From Paenibacillus kribbensis (GTDB lineage Bacteria; Bacillota; Bacilli; Paenibacillales; Paenibacillaceae): a stretch of DNA of 64,000 bases. Position 1 is the stretch's first letter; every line of letters begins with the position of its first letter. Position numbers and translations under genes: made by a program. Positions 43,641-55,072 of this stretch are shown here, in pieces. A model generated the notes under the pieces. The model saw only the letters and a list, made by a program, of their open reading frames with translations, was not told the DNA's origin and ran no database searches. The stretch covers positions 2,753,501 to 2,817,500 of the forward strand of contig NZ_CP020028.1 in assembly GCF_002240415.1 (NCBI RefSeq). The letters are read 5' to 3'.

Positions 43641-44729
43641 CTATAGCCGGTTTACACGTTCTCGAATCCAAGCTGTTACGAAAAGGAGAAGGCCTAGAGC
43701 AATGCAGAAGAAATCTAATATGACTTGGCTCGTTCCTAGATATATTTCGAACTCGTCAACGCTAGGGGTTCTCCACATACTCATTACTAGCGTAAGCAAG
43801 CCTAATGGAAACACAAGCTGGCGGTATTGTTTAAGTCCAAGTAATTGACTTGCCCCCAATGCTGCCGTGTACAGATAGGAGGTTAACTGAATGAACGTGC
43901 CGGGGAGCCAGACGATCAGTAACAAAGCGTCGACATGCTGGATAAATTCTCCTATTTTTATATACCGGACGACCTCAATAAACGGATAATTCAAAGTGCT
44001 GACATGCTTCCCGAAAAGGAAAACGGATACGAGCCCAGAGACGGACAATGTAACCAGCAGACAAAACCAGGTTAATAATGCGTACGCTGTCGTTTTCCTC
44101 TGATTTGACACGAACGGGAAATATATTCCAAGCATCATATATCCGGAGAACCAGCTTAACGGAATGATGGCCCCCTTAACAGAGGGAATGATCCCTTTGC
44201 CCATAATAGGTAAGATATTGTTTACGTCCCATTCAGTAATTGACAAGATGATCAACAGTCCGAACACCAAGAATGTAAGCGGAAGGAACAGCTGTGCAAG
44301 CCTTCCTAAAACCTCCACACCTCCTCTAACGGCGTAGGATACAAGCAAAACCATACCGCCAATGGCGACAAGTGTGGGCGTTTTTCTTAAAAAGACGGCC
44401 GAAATAAAGTCGCCATATTCCCTCAATATAACGGAAGTCAGATTTATTCCATAAAATATGACGGCAAGTCCCGCGGCTTTGCCCAGCCAAGGTCCGAGCA
44501 GCCGCTCACTATACTGAATGATGGTTTCCCTCCGAAACATGTTGCTGAGGCGGATCATCGCTAGCACGAACAGTAAACCAGGCAGATGAGCCCAGATCGG
44601 TGATATCCATAAATCGTGTCCGGCATCCTTTCCCGTTATTTTTGGAATATACAGAATTCCATCGTAGGCAGCAACCGAATAAAAAAGAAGACCTAACTGC
44701 GCTGCTGAAATCTTTCCTTTCTCCATCAT
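43641..44729 (-). CDS. Germinant receptor B subunit (GerAB/GerKB family)
   Basis: 362 residues with about ten membrane helices of the APC-type transporter fold. KISAAQLGLLFYSVAAYDGIL at the start and GDFISAVFLRKTPTLVAIGG are typical of endospore germination permeases, which bind the germinant in the spore inner membrane. AAGGAG lies 9 bases before the ATG. It is the last gene of the operon; in most ger operons B is second. Confidence 0.9.
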   Translation of the reverse strand: MMEKGKISAAQLGLLFYSVAAYDGILYIPKITGKDAGHDLWISPIWAHLPGLLFVLAMIRLSNMFRRETIIQYSERLLGPWLGKAAGLAVIFYGINLTSVILREYGDFISAVFLRKTPTLVAIGGMVLLVSYAVRGGVEVLGRLAQLFLPLTFLVFGLLIILSITEWDVNNILPIMGKGIIPSVKGAIIPLSWFSGYMMLGIYFPFVSNQRKTTAYALLTWFCLLVTLSVSGLVSVFLFGKHVSTLNYPFIEVVRYIKIGEFIQHVDALLLIVWLPGTFIQLTSYLYTAALGASQLLGLKQYRQLVFPLGLLTLVMSMWRTPSVDEFEIYLGTSQVILDFFCIALGLLLFVTAWIRERVNRL

Positions 44730-44742
44730 AGGAAAACGCTCC

Positions 44743-44967
44743 TTATTTCAACCCGGAAATCAGCGGCTTGAATATACTGTTAAGCATAGCGATCGGTCCC
44801 GGAATATCGGGAAACATGAGGATAAGCACAGCTATGAGCCATACAGCACCTGTAACGGCGATTAATGACACCCGTTCTCTTTTTTGATTGTCTCCTAGAC
44901 AATGCCATTCAGCCCAAACTATCAAGGCGCATACAAATGTTGTTCCCGCCATGTTCAACCAAATCAA
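44743..44967 (-). CDS. Small two-helix germinant receptor D subunit
   Basis: 74 residues with two hydrophobic helices (about 5-22 and 35-52). Small two-helix D subunits accompany many Bacillus and Paenibacillus germinant receptors and tune their activity. The start is TTG 44967 with GAGGTG 9 bases upstream. Identification rests on size, topology and position between C and B subunit genes. Confidence 0.6.
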   Translation of the reverse strand: MIWLNMAGTTFVCALIVWAEWHCLGDNQKRERVSLIAVTGAVWLIAVLILMFPDIPGPIAMLNSIFKPLISGLK

Positions 44968-44985
44968 TTGGTTTTACACCTCATT

Positions 44986-46170
44986 TCAAGAATCGCCAAC
45001 GGGTTCATTGTTCATCCCGATTTGTCGGATCTTTACCTTAACCATCACATTGGCTGGAACCGAAGGATAAATTCGTTTCCAACGCTTCTCTAAATGTTGC
45101 CATTCCCGAGGATTTCGCTGGTTGATCGCTTCGCCGAAGCCGAAAATATCGGCCCCCATCTTTTGGGCTTGCTTAATTGTTGTCTCTACCTTTTGTCGGA
45201 TTTTGTCGGCAGCCGCATGTTCAATAGCGCGAATAAATTTCGAATCCGAAGTTTTAAAGTGAGTCGTATTTTGAACGACGCTCATCTCCGCTTCGATAGA
45301 AACGTCCATATGCGGCATTTCTCCCTCAAGTTTTGGAACAAGTCGAGTGCTGGAAGAGAGGACTCCTAACGATAGTAACGAAGAGGGGGGCCATTCCAAC
45401 TTGACCGTCTCAACATCCCCCCTCGTTTGTTTCAAAATCCATTTCATCCCCGAGAATGACTCCCCTTGAATCAATCCGACCATACGGTCACGGGAGAAGA
45501 CTGCATATCCTTTCACATATGGGACGCTTTCCTTTCCGTCTTGTGTAGTGTCGACGTAAGGGATTACCGCATCTTTTGAAATATTGCCGAGGTTCTGTAC
45601 GAGACGGTTTAGGGTTATCGGTCTGCGAAAGAGCCGTTTGGATTCACCACCCAGAAAATCCGCTTTGGTCCGTTCGAGCGGGGAGGCGGAAGCGAGAAAA
45701 GCACGTGCTGTTCCCTTGCAGACGAATGGTTGAATCCGAAGGCGAATATTACTGTCGCGAGCGAGATAATCCAACTGTTCCCGAAACTGGCTGCGAGATA
45801 ACGAATCTCCGACAACCAACATTTCAAGTTGCCCCCAGTAGACGGCGCGGGACAGCTTTCGCTGCAGCTCGGAGGCAGCCTCCGCTACCGTTGCCCCCGA
45901 AGCGGACCAAATCAAAGTCGAACCGCTAGTTTTAGATTTACTGTTATCCTGTTGTGCCTTACCCCCTCCCTCCTTAGGAATGACAATCTCTAGAGATAAT
46001 TCAATCTCCCCATCTTTCTTCTGGTCCAAACCGGCTGTAGTCACAATCGCCAGATCATTTACTTCGTTTCTATCCCAACAGCCCGTTGAAAATAGCAAAA
46101 CGGATGCCGTCATTACTAGCAATACTCCCTTACAAACATGTATCCAGATGAATAATAATCTGATCTCCAT
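44986..46170 (-). CDS. Germinant receptor C subunit, Ger(x)C lipoprotein
   Basis: 394 residues. A lipoprotein signal ends FSTGCWDRNEVNDLAIV; GCW[DE]R is the family hallmark. The three-domain outer-leaflet lipoprotein follows, with TLIWSASGATVAEAASELQR. It is needed with A and B for nutrient germination. Its start lies 6 bases after the A-subunit stop. Confidence 0.92.
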   Translation of the reverse strand: MEIRLLFIWIHVCKGVLLVMTASVLLFSTGCWDRNEVNDLAIVTTAGLDQKKDGEIELSLEIVIPKEGGGKAQQDNSKSKTSGSTLIWSASGATVAEAASELQRKLSRAVYWGQLEMLVVGDSLSRSQFREQLDYLARDSNIRLRIQPFVCKGTARAFLASASPLERTKADFLGGESKRLFRRPITLNRLVQNLGNISKDAVIPYVDTTQDGKESVPYVKGYAVFSRDRMVGLIQGESFSGMKWILKQTRGDVETVKLEWPPSSLLSLGVLSSSTRLVPKLEGEMPHMDVSIEAEMSVVQNTTHFKTSDSKFIRAIEHAAADKIRQKVETTIKQAQKMGADIFGFGEAINQRNPREWQHLEKRWKRIYPSVPANVMVKVKIRQIGMNNEPVGDS

Positions 46171-46176
46171 AATCCG

Positions 46177-47715
46177 TCAGTTCCCGCCTCCTCTGCCTGG
46201 GCCCGGTTTCTGCCCCCTAGCAAGTCGATGGCGGTTCTGTAATTTTGAAAAACCGGGACGTCTTGACATTTTCCATCGTGGAGCCCGAATGGCGGTATCC
46301 ATCATTTCATTTGGTACAAAAGGTGCAAAAGGAGATAAGAATGGGACGCCGTAAGAACGAAGCATACACAAATGCGTTGCTATCGCGATAACACCAAACA
46401 TCACACCAAGCATACCCAGCGTCCCACCAAGAATGATAAGCGGCAGCCTCAATAGACGAATGGCAAACTCTATAGAGTAGTGAGGAGCTGTAAATCCTGC
46501 AATGCCTGTGAACGCAATAATAATGACGATTGGTGCCGACACGAGCCCGGCCGAGACAGCAGCTTCTCCTACGACTAACGCACCGACGATAGTAACAGCC
46601 GAACCGATTTGTCTTGGAAGACGGAGACCGGCTTCACGCAGCACCTCAAACGCGAGTTGCATCATCATTACTTCTAAGAAAGTCGGGAACGGAATTTCCT
46701 CACGTGCTGAGGCAATACTGACCAACAGCTTGCCTGGCACCATTTCATGATGAAAATTCAAAATCGCGACGTATACTGCCGGAAGTATCATGGATAAGAT
46801 AAGCGTCCAGTACCGCAAAAAACGCAAGAAGCTGGAGTATACTGTTCGGTTGTAATAATCGTCTGCTGCTTGCAGAAGCGTAGCCAACGTCGCGGGAACG
46901 ATGAGCACATCAGGCGTGCCGTCGACCAACAGAACGACACGGCCTTCGAGCAAGCTCGCTACCGCAACATCAACCCGTTCCGTAAACTGCTGCTGTGGAA
47001 ACGGCGAGTAAGGATTGTCTTCTGTTAGTTCTTCTATGTACCCTGTCTCCAGAACGCTGTCGATATCGATACGCTCAAGCCTGCTTTGCACCTCATGTAA
47101 TAAGGAAGATTTAGCCAAACCGTCAATATAAGCAATACAGACTTCAGTCCCCGTATAGCTGCCAATTCTGTGCGATTTTACTTGCAGCTTTATGCTCTGA
47201 ATTCTTCGTCGCAACTGCGAGAGATTGGTCGAGATCGATTCGGTAAAGCCTTCACGCGGCCCCCGCAACGATGTCTCAGTCTGAGGTTCTTCTACATTAC
47301 GCTTGTCCCATTGAGCGAGTCCTAGTAGTAAAGCACACGTACAACCGTCAATTAGAAGAACAGGATTTCCTTTGATCAATTGCTTAGCACATTCCTCAAC
47401 GGTCGTAGCCTCATCGACAGAAATTACGGGTAGGAGGCGCATTTTAACAGATTGCAAATCGTTGCATACTACGTCCCTCGATTGCATGAGAGGCCTTAAG
47501 ACGTTATTGTCGATTTCCTGCCTATCCGACATGCCCGGTATATTGACGAGTTCAGCCCGTACCGTTCCGCCGATCAAAAACGAGCGAAACGAAACATCGT
47601 CGGCTTCACCTAATACTCTTTGGAACGCCTCTACATTAAGGTCTAACTCAGCAACTAGAATAGTGCGATCTTTTAATTCGATGTTGCCATGAGAAGCAGA
47701 AAATCGAGTTTGCAC
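46177..47715 (-). CDS. Germinant receptor A subunit (GerAA/GerKA family)
   Basis: About 512 residues. A soluble N-terminal half with DRTILVAELDLNVEAFQRVLG is followed by LVDGTPDVLIVPATL and five to six membrane segments with EEIPFPTFLEVMMMQLAFEV and APHYSIEFAIRLLR, the conserved GerA core. A short basic Pro/Gly tail (KPGPGRGGGN) ends it. GerA proteins assemble into an ion-conducting pentamer. GTG 47715 is favoured (AGGAGG 8 bases upstream); GTG 47721 is almost on top of the ribosome site. A forespore promoter is expected upstream but I could not place one. Confidence 0.9.
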   Translation of the reverse strand: MQTRFSASHGNIELKDRTILVAELDLNVEAFQRVLGEADDVSFRSFLIGGTVRAELVNIPGMSDRQEIDNNVLRPLMQSRDVVCNDLQSVKMRLLPVISVDEATTVEECAKQLIKGNPVLLIDGCTCALLLGLAQWDKRNVEEPQTETSLRGPREGFTESISTNLSQLRRRIQSIKLQVKSHRIGSYTGTEVCIAYIDGLAKSSLLHEVQSRLERIDIDSVLETGYIEELTEDNPYSPFPQQQFTERVDVAVASLLEGRVVLLVDGTPDVLIVPATLATLLQAADDYYNRTVYSSFLRFLRYWTLILSMILPAVYVAILNFHHEMVPGKLLVSIASAREEIPFPTFLEVMMMQLAFEVLREAGLRLPRQIGSAVTIVGALVVGEAAVSAGLVSAPIVIIIAFTGIAGFTAPHYSIEFAIRLLRLPLIILGGTLGMLGVMFGVIAIATHLCMLRSYGVPFLSPFAPFVPNEMMDTAIRAPRWKMSRRPGFSKLQNRHRLARGQKPGPGRGGGN

Positions 47716-47721
47716 CCTCAC

Positions 47722-48059
47722 CTCCTCCTATCACCAAATCAAGTTATGGCTGTCAATTCTGTTGATGTTTAATTTAACCTGAGAGACGATTTTTTATCCC
47801 CATCTTTCACCAGTCACTTTCTGATATTTGCATTATCGTCAGCGAGAAGCACATGCTTTATCATGATGGAATCATTACACTCCGTTTCCTTTCGAATTCA
47901 ACGTTGTATTATATCATACCGAATTTTCCCTTCATTTTGCGGGGCGGGCAGGAGGACGCCATGTCCTCTCAAGGCATTATGAACAAGCGCCTGATATTGG
48001 GGTTGTTTTCATTCTCTTCGTGCGATACAATACACCAAATAAAGGGAGTGAAATTGGGA
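47722..48059. other. Region between the ger operon and the grpB relic
   Basis: It contains the ger promoter region and, on the plus strand, a short frame from ATG 47961 with AGGAGG upstream that runs into the grpB start. No protein family is recognisable in that frame. Confidence 0.35.
48003..48031 (+). promoter_or_regulatory. Promoter in front of grpB copy B
   Basis: TTGTTT (48003-48008) and TACAAT (48026-48031), 17 bases apart, with AAGGGAG and the ATG at 48060 following. The promoter and ribosome site of the broken gene look intact. Confidence 0.5.
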
Positions 48060-48396
48060 ATGGGAATTGATGAGATTATTAGTCTAGTTCCTTATGATGA
48101 ACAGTAGAACTTGGTTATGAAGGATTCGGAGAAACGGGTGTAAAGGGAAGATTATATTATCGAAAACGCCAAGAACATGCCTATAATCTTGCCGTCGTCA
48201 TCTGGAATGGCGAGCAATGGGTAAATAACCTTCTCATCAGAAATTACTTAAGAGATAACCCGTATGTAGCCAAGCAATATTGTGAAAAAAAACTCAGTTC
48301 TATCCATAAAGGATATACCAACTGCTCTCCTATTCGGACGAAAAAGCCGATTATGTATCCAACTTACTCGAACAAGCTAGGAAAAGTTTGGGATAA
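48060..48396 (+). pseudogene. GrpB-family (UPF0157) pseudogene, copy B, core deleted and frameshifted
   Basis: The start MGIDEIISLVPYDEQ is the normal N-terminus of GrpB proteins and runs straight into a stop. Then LGYEGFGETGVKGRLYYRKR and the C-terminal part (HAYNLAVVIWNGEQWVNNLL, RNYLRDNPYVAKQY) follow. A one-base loss after HKGYT shifts the frame before the end at 48394-48396. The GST/KPIID core kept by copy A is missing here. Confidence 0.8.
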
Positions 48397-48433
48397 GAAA
48401 ATATTTACGAAAACACGTTGTCTGTTTAGCGGC

Positions 48434-48464
48434 AAAAGCCGGTGGTCTCAGACCGCCGGCTTTT
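48434..48464 (+). terminator. Terminator after grpB copy B
   Basis: AAAAGCCGGTGGTC (48434-48447) pairs with GACCGCCGGCTTTT (48451-48464) around a 3-base loop. Confidence 0.8.
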
Positions 48465-48561
48465 CTATGGTATGCTGAAGCAGTTCCTCGGCTTCTGTCT
48501 GATTCTCAAAGCCGCCTATCACCATTTATAGTTTCCATACATGTCCTAGTGGATCTTCTGG

Positions 48562-48905
48562 TTATTGCGCTGTGTAACCGCCATCCATTACCCGTGTTTA
48601 GCACTGCAATAAGCTGCTTTTCCTGCAAAACCAATGAGGCCATTAATGGAAGCCATATTGATAATACGACCAAATTTTTTTGTTTTTTATAGCGAAATTC
48701 TTTTTTACTTGTTCTTCTTTGGTAACATCACATGCCACAAGAAAAGCCTCGTACCCTTGGGATTGAAGTTCTTCAGCCGCAATTTTGGCAGCTTGCTCAT
48801 TTAAATCAGAAATGACAACTTTTGCCCCTGTTTTAGCTAACTCACGTGAAATTTCTAAACCGATCCCGCTTGCAGCCCCTGTTACCAAAGCTACCTTATT
48901 ATCTA
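48562..48905 (-). pseudogene. Short-chain dehydrogenase (3-hydroxybutyrate dehydrogenase-like) pseudogene
   Basis: Three pieces of one SDR gene are fused. NKVALVTGAASGIGLE through VACDVTKEEQVKK is the NAD-binding start. Then GRIINMASINGLIGFAGKAA, YCSAKHG gives the catalytic Tyr/Lys region in a different frame. The end is MDGGYTAQ and a stop. The segments between them (the NNAG region, and everything from the catalytic Lys to the end) are deleted. Confidence 0.8.
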
Positions 48906-48929
48906 ATAATTTTTTCGACTTTGCTTACT

Positions 48930-49394
48930 CTAATATTCTCCTTTAATTACAAAAAACGAGCCCCGAATGGTTCCAGCTAGTTTAGACTTCTGTCTTGCAA
49001 ACTTAAACTTCCCTTCTAATTCCTTTGGTACCTCCATTCCCTCAGAAAGCTTAAAACCAACGGCCCGCTTCTTAGAGTCATCAATCGTATACATGACATT
49101 GAGCCCCAGACCATCCTCATAAAAAATGTATGCAAATTGGATATTTTCCACTTGAAAACGCGACGTCTCTAAAGGTTTGGCCGCAAACTCAATATTACGT
49201 TCTTCTTTCAAAATTCGGTTCACATAATCAAGGGTTTCCTGGCTTTGGCTGGCTGGTACAACCGTAAATTCATGCTTATATTTGTTCATAAAGTAACGGG
49301 CTTCATTCGCTCGTAAACCAGCAAGTGCTTCTGCAACTGGTGAAGACTCTAGGCCAACCGTAGACACATTTTTAAAGTCAACGATATAGGACAT
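48930..49394 (-). CDS. Conserved protein of unknown function
   Basis: About 154 residues, soluble, no signal or membrane segment. It contains RANEARYFMNKYKHEFTVVP and a Tyr/Phe-rich middle (NIQFAYIFYEDGLGLNVMYT). I do not recognise the family. AGGAGG lies 7 bases before ATG 49394. It is encoded 86 bases after the GyrI-like gene and probably cotranscribed with it, opposite a WYL regulator, which suggests a small ligand-responsive unit. Confidence 0.6.
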   Translation of the reverse strand: MSYIVDFKNVSTVGLESSPVAEALAGLRANEARYFMNKYKHEFTVVPASQSQETLDYVNRILKEERNIEFAAKPLETSRFQVENIQFAYIFYEDGLGLNVMYTIDDSKKRAVGFKLSEGMEVPKELEGKFKFARQKSKLAGTIRGSFFVIKGEY

Positions 49395-49480
49395 TTCCAT
49401 TCCTCCTAAAAGTTTTGCGAACGTTATATCTTAGATCCTACTTCGAGCAAAACTCGCATCGGAAGCATACACTTATTTCT

Positions 49481-49960
49481 TTATTTCCTAACGACAGGAA
49501 TCCACATTTCACCAAATACTAAGCCGTTTCGCTGTCCCATCTCAACCGTTGCATTTGGCCCGCCAACATAGGCAAAATTCTTTGCTTCTGGCAAGACTTG
49601 ACCAAAGGCAATGCCAGTAAGCTTATTACTCAACTCTTCAGCCGTCTTCCCTTCTCCTCTTACAACCAAGTATTCCCCCTTAGGAAATTGAATAACTCTG
49701 GATGCTTCTGATACCGATGCCTCTGTCATGACGCCAGCATAATGCATCATCTTGTTATTCACCGCTTCATTCACGACAAAAATGTAGCCATTTGCGGCTA
49801 TGGACTTTAAAGTGTCAAGCCTTCCATCTTGTTTCACTGCCTGCCAAAAATCTGCCTTTTCCTTGTTTATGCCGGCATAGTCTGTATAATCGCTCTTAAG
49901 CTCAGTTCCAATGCCTAAAACGGTAAAGCTGTCTTTTTCCTCAAGGGTAAAATCCACCAT
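49481..49960 (-). CDS. GyrI-like effector-binding domain protein
   Basis: About 159 residues, matching the stand-alone GyrI-like/AraC-effector-binding fold: VDFTLEEKDSFTVLGIGTEL, VMTEASVSEASRVIQFPKGEY and ending FGEMWIPVVRK. Such proteins bind small molecules or act as regulators and antitoxin-like factors. ATG 49960 has AGGAAGG 8 bases upstream; the longer frame to 50032 overlaps the divergent promoter region. Likely target of the adjacent WYL regulator. Confidence 0.65.
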   Translation of the reverse strand: MVDFTLEEKDSFTVLGIGTELKSDYTDYAGINKEKADFWQAVKQDGRLDTLKSIAANGYIFVVNEAVNNKMMHYAGVMTEASVSEASRVIQFPKGEYLVVRGEGKTAEELSNKLTGIAFGQVLPEAKNFAYVGGPNATVEMGQRNGLVFGEMWIPVVRK

Positions 49961-50070
49961 ATTCAAAACCTTCCTCTTTTTTGAATTAATCAAATGATTG
50001 GTCTTTTCACTTGATGGGTTTATAATAATCATAAATCATGTCAAAAAATGATACTGTTTAGGGGGGCCCG

Positions 50071-51033
50071 ATGAAAAAAGTTGAACGAATTAATACCATC
50101 ATGCGGTATATCAACAACCGCGCCCACTTTACAATTTCTGAAATCATGCGAGAATTTAACATCTCTCGTTCGACAGCTATTAGAGATATCAGAGAAATTG
50201 AAGCCATGGGGATGCCACTTGTCGCTGAAGTTGGAAGGGATGGGGGGTATTTTGTCATGAACAACTCTGTCCTGCCCACTGTCCGCTTTACCGATAATGA
50301 GATTAAAGCTCTGTTTATCGCCTTTATGGCCACAAGAAACCAACAACTTCCTTATTTAAAGAGTCGTCAGTCTTTGGCTGAGAAATTACTAGGCCTCATC
50401 TCGGAAAACCAGCAAGATGACCTTGTTCTCTTGAATCAAATATTGCTTTTTGAAGGGACCAACCCCCATAATCCCGACCTGCTTGATCTGTCAGACCTGC
50501 CCCATCCTATGTTGGAAAAACTCATCCAAATCCTTCTTTTGGATAGCTATTTATTGGTTACCGTCAAAGAAGAGAAGGTAATAAAGTCTTATCCCATTTA
50601 TCTCTTGCACCTTTATCGTGAAAAAAACTTATGGCACATTGAAGGCTTTGACTTAGAGGGAGAAAAGAGGCGGATTTTTCCTGTCGACAATCTCACCAAT
50701 GTAGAACCATACCCCACGAAAAAAAGAGCAAGTAAGAAAAAGATTTTAGAAAAACTAAGTAAGCAGGAAGAAGTCATCAATCTTGTCCTTGAACTTGGTC
50801 CAAAGGCGATTGCCCAGTTCAAAAAATACCATCCTTTAAAAGTTTCAATTTCCTATACGAATCCTTACCAAACCACAGCCATTCTAAACACTTTTATCGA
50901 TGTTCATAATTCAGAAGAATTAACCGAAATCATAAATTGGCTACTTTTCCTAGGTGCGGATATCAAGGTCAGGGACGTGCCAGATAAGGTCTTAGAAGGT
51001 TTACAAGAGAGATTATACTTATATTGCCCATAA
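50071..51033 (+). CDS. YafY-type HTH/WYL-domain transcriptional regulator
   Basis: 320 residues. N-terminal HTH_11 helix-turn-helix (ERINTIMRYINNRAHFTISEI, then FNISRSTAIRDIREIEAMG) is followed by a WYL domain around residues 135-225 (PIYLLHLYREKNLWHIEGFD) and a C-terminal extension. WYL proteins are ligand-responsive regulators. The gene is divergent from the GyrI-like/unknown pair with only about 110 bases between starts, so shared control is likely. GGGGGG lies just before the ATG. Confidence 0.85.
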   Translation: MKKVERINTIMRYINNRAHFTISEIMREFNISRSTAIRDIREIEAMGMPLVAEVGRDGGYFVMNNSVLPTVRFTDNEIKALFIAFMATRNQQLPYLKSRQSLAEKLLGLISENQQDDLVLLNQILLFEGTNPHNPDLLDLSDLPHPMLEKLIQILLLDSYLLVTVKEEKVIKSYPIYLLHLYREKNLWHIEGFDLEGEKRRIFPVDNLTNVEPYPTKKRASKKKILEKLSKQEEVINLVLELGPKAIAQFKKYHPLKVSISYTNPYQTTAILNTFIDVHNSEELTEIINWLLFLGADIKVRDVPDKVLEGLQERLYLYCP

Positions 51034-51043
51034 AAAGATGGGT

Positions 51044-51080
51044 AGATAAAAGGACGATCAGGGTAACCGCCCTTTTATCT
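51044..51080. terminator. Bidirectional terminator between the WYL gene and rph
   Basis: AGATAAAAGG (51044-51053) and CCTTTTATCT (51071-51080) pair and serve the two convergent genes. Confidence 0.75.
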
Positions 51081-51086
51081 TAGCCA

Positions 51087-53699
<2,613 letters not shown>

Positions 53700-53782
53700 T
53701 CAACATCTCTCCTAACCATTAAAGTGAGAAAAACATTTGACAAGAGGTTAGCGGCATGGTAAACTTAGAGTGTAAGATACAT

Positions 53783-53811
53783 GACTTTTGTCCATATAAA
53801 TTGACAAAGTC
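53783..53811. promoter_or_regulatory. Inverted repeat at the rph transcription start
   Basis: GACTTTTGTC (53783-53792) and GACAAAGTC (53803-53811) form a dyad immediately downstream of the -10 box at 53820-53825. It may be an operator or an RNA hairpin in the rph leader. It does not resemble the actinobacterial rifamycin-associated element as I recall it. Confidence 0.45.
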
Positions 53812-53819
53812 GCGATCTG

Positions 53820-53848
53820 ATTATAACATCGTGTTTGTTTATATGCAA
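53820..53848 (-). promoter_or_regulatory. rph promoter
   Basis: On the minus strand TTGCAT (53843-53848) and TATAAT (53820-53825) are exactly 17 bases apart. The leader to the rph ATG is about 110 bases. The -35 box begins 4 bases after the previous terminator. Confidence 0.7.
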
Positions 53849-53851
53849 TAT

Positions 53852-53884
53852 AAAAGAACCTGAGAAAACTACCCAGGTTCTTTT
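53852..53884. terminator. Terminator after the nitronate monooxygenase gene
   Basis: AAAAGAACCTG and CAGGTTCTTTT are exact complements with T-rich ends on both strands; works for the minus-strand gene ending at 53906. Confidence 0.8.
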
Positions 53885-53905
53885 TTGATTTCCCCGCTAT
53901 CATTA

Positions 53906-54877
53906 TTAACTCTCTATAAAGTCAGCCATCAATTCATGAATGATTTCTTTACAGCTTTTCACTTCAGTTATCAGATCTATCGCTGTATTTACAGAGACGA
54001 TCCCCTCATCCAGCTTTCCATGTAACATGCTAGTAGAAACACCACCGATTGCACTTATTCTTTTTTCGTTATTTTCGGATGATTCTCCATTTCTATACAA
54101 GGTCTCTAACTCACGAGCAAATTGATGTGGGGTGGAACGTTGCATTGATGATACCATAAGCAGATCTGAACCTTTTGAAGCAACAATATCTTGTTTCGTA
54201 GCATCGGCAGCAGGGCATTCTTCAGATGCGATAAAACGAGTTCCTATATATACAGCTTCAGCTCCAAGAGCAAACGCCGCTCTCACTCCACGAATATCAT
54301 TGATGCCACCTGCCGCCATAACCGGAATACTTACTGAATCCACGATCGTTGGAACAATCGAGAACGTCCCTATTTTGTTTTGAGGAATCCATCCACCTTC
54401 ATCATAACCAGTTGCAATGATAAGATCTGCACCATGATCCTCGGCCATTTTCGCTGCTTTAGGTGAAGGAGTGACTTCACGATGAATCAAAATGCAATTG
54501 TGATCCTTGATTTCTTTCATCATAGCTTTATTGACTGAGCCTACTGTCACAAAGTATTTTACACCTTCCCCTATAGCTGCCTCGAATGTAGCTTCTGAAT
54601 ATTTATCTGAATGGCCATCTTCAGGCAAATAAAGGTTCATAGCAAAAGGTTTTTCCGTCAAAGCTTTTAGCTTACGTATTTCATTTCCAATCCTTTTGCC
54701 AACTTCATCTGGACCAGAGGGTGACGTATTATGACCGGCATGAGGACCCAATACTCCCATCCCTCCCGCGTTTGATACTGCTGCGACAAATTTAGCGTCC
54801 GTTATCCAGGACATGGCCGCCTGAACAATCGGGTATTGTATTCCAAGTATATCTGTAACACGATTTTCTGTTTTCAC
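53906..54877 (-). CDS. Nitronate monooxygenase / NPD-like flavoprotein
   Basis: 323 residues of the 2-nitropropane-dioxygenase TIM-barrel family: LGIQYPIVQAAMSWITDA, SNAGGMGVLG, PVMAAGGINDIRGVRAAFALGA and AVYIGTRFIASEE bind FMN. Family members oxidise nitronates or act as enoyl reductases (FabK). DEGGWIP replaces the common EAGGHxG, so the specificity is uncertain. Starts at GTG 54877. Divergent from a TetR gene, which probably controls it. Confidence 0.85.
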   Translation of the reverse strand: MKTENRVTDILGIQYPIVQAAMSWITDAKFVAAVSNAGGMGVLGPHAGHNTSPSGPDEVGKRIGNEIRKLKALTEKPFAMNLYLPEDGHSDKYSEATFEAAIGEGVKYFVTVGSVNKAMMKEIKDHNCILIHREVTPSPKAAKMAEDHGADLIIATGYDEGGWIPQNKIGTFSIVPTIVDSVSIPVMAAGGINDIRGVRAAFALGAEAVYIGTRFIASEECPAADATKQDIVASKGSDLLMVSSMQRSTPHQFARELETLYRNGESSENNEKRISAIGGVSTSMLHGKLDEGIVSVNTAIDLITEVKSCKEIIHELMADFIES

Positions 54878-54963
54878 AATAATCCACCTCTCTAATTAAC
54901 TTGAATACATTAGCATTGTATATGTAGTAAAGTCTTATTTAATATAGACACTTGAAGGTAGGT

Positions 54964-54995
54964 GACAAATTTTTTGCCATTGTTAATAATTTGTC
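54964..54995. promoter_or_regulatory. Possible TetR operator
   Basis: GACAAATT (54964-54971) and AATTTGTC (54988-54995) form an 8-bp dyad with a 16-base gap in the divergent region between the monooxygenase and TetR genes. Confidence 0.4.
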
Positions 54996-55072
54996 TTCAG
55001 TGGCATACTTTTTAAAATATAATAAGCGTTTGATGCGTCAAATGACTATGGAATATGAAGGTGAAAAGAACG

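Noticed and set aside
47853..48107. 84-codon plus-strand frame ending in the grpB start
   Set aside because: Only the last 15 codons are meaningful (GrpB N-terminus); the rest includes the promoter at 48003-48031.
53700..53820. rph leader considered as carrying a rifamycin-associated element
   Set aside because: The GGGGCTTGC-type palindrome I remember for that element is not present; only a different dyad is seen.
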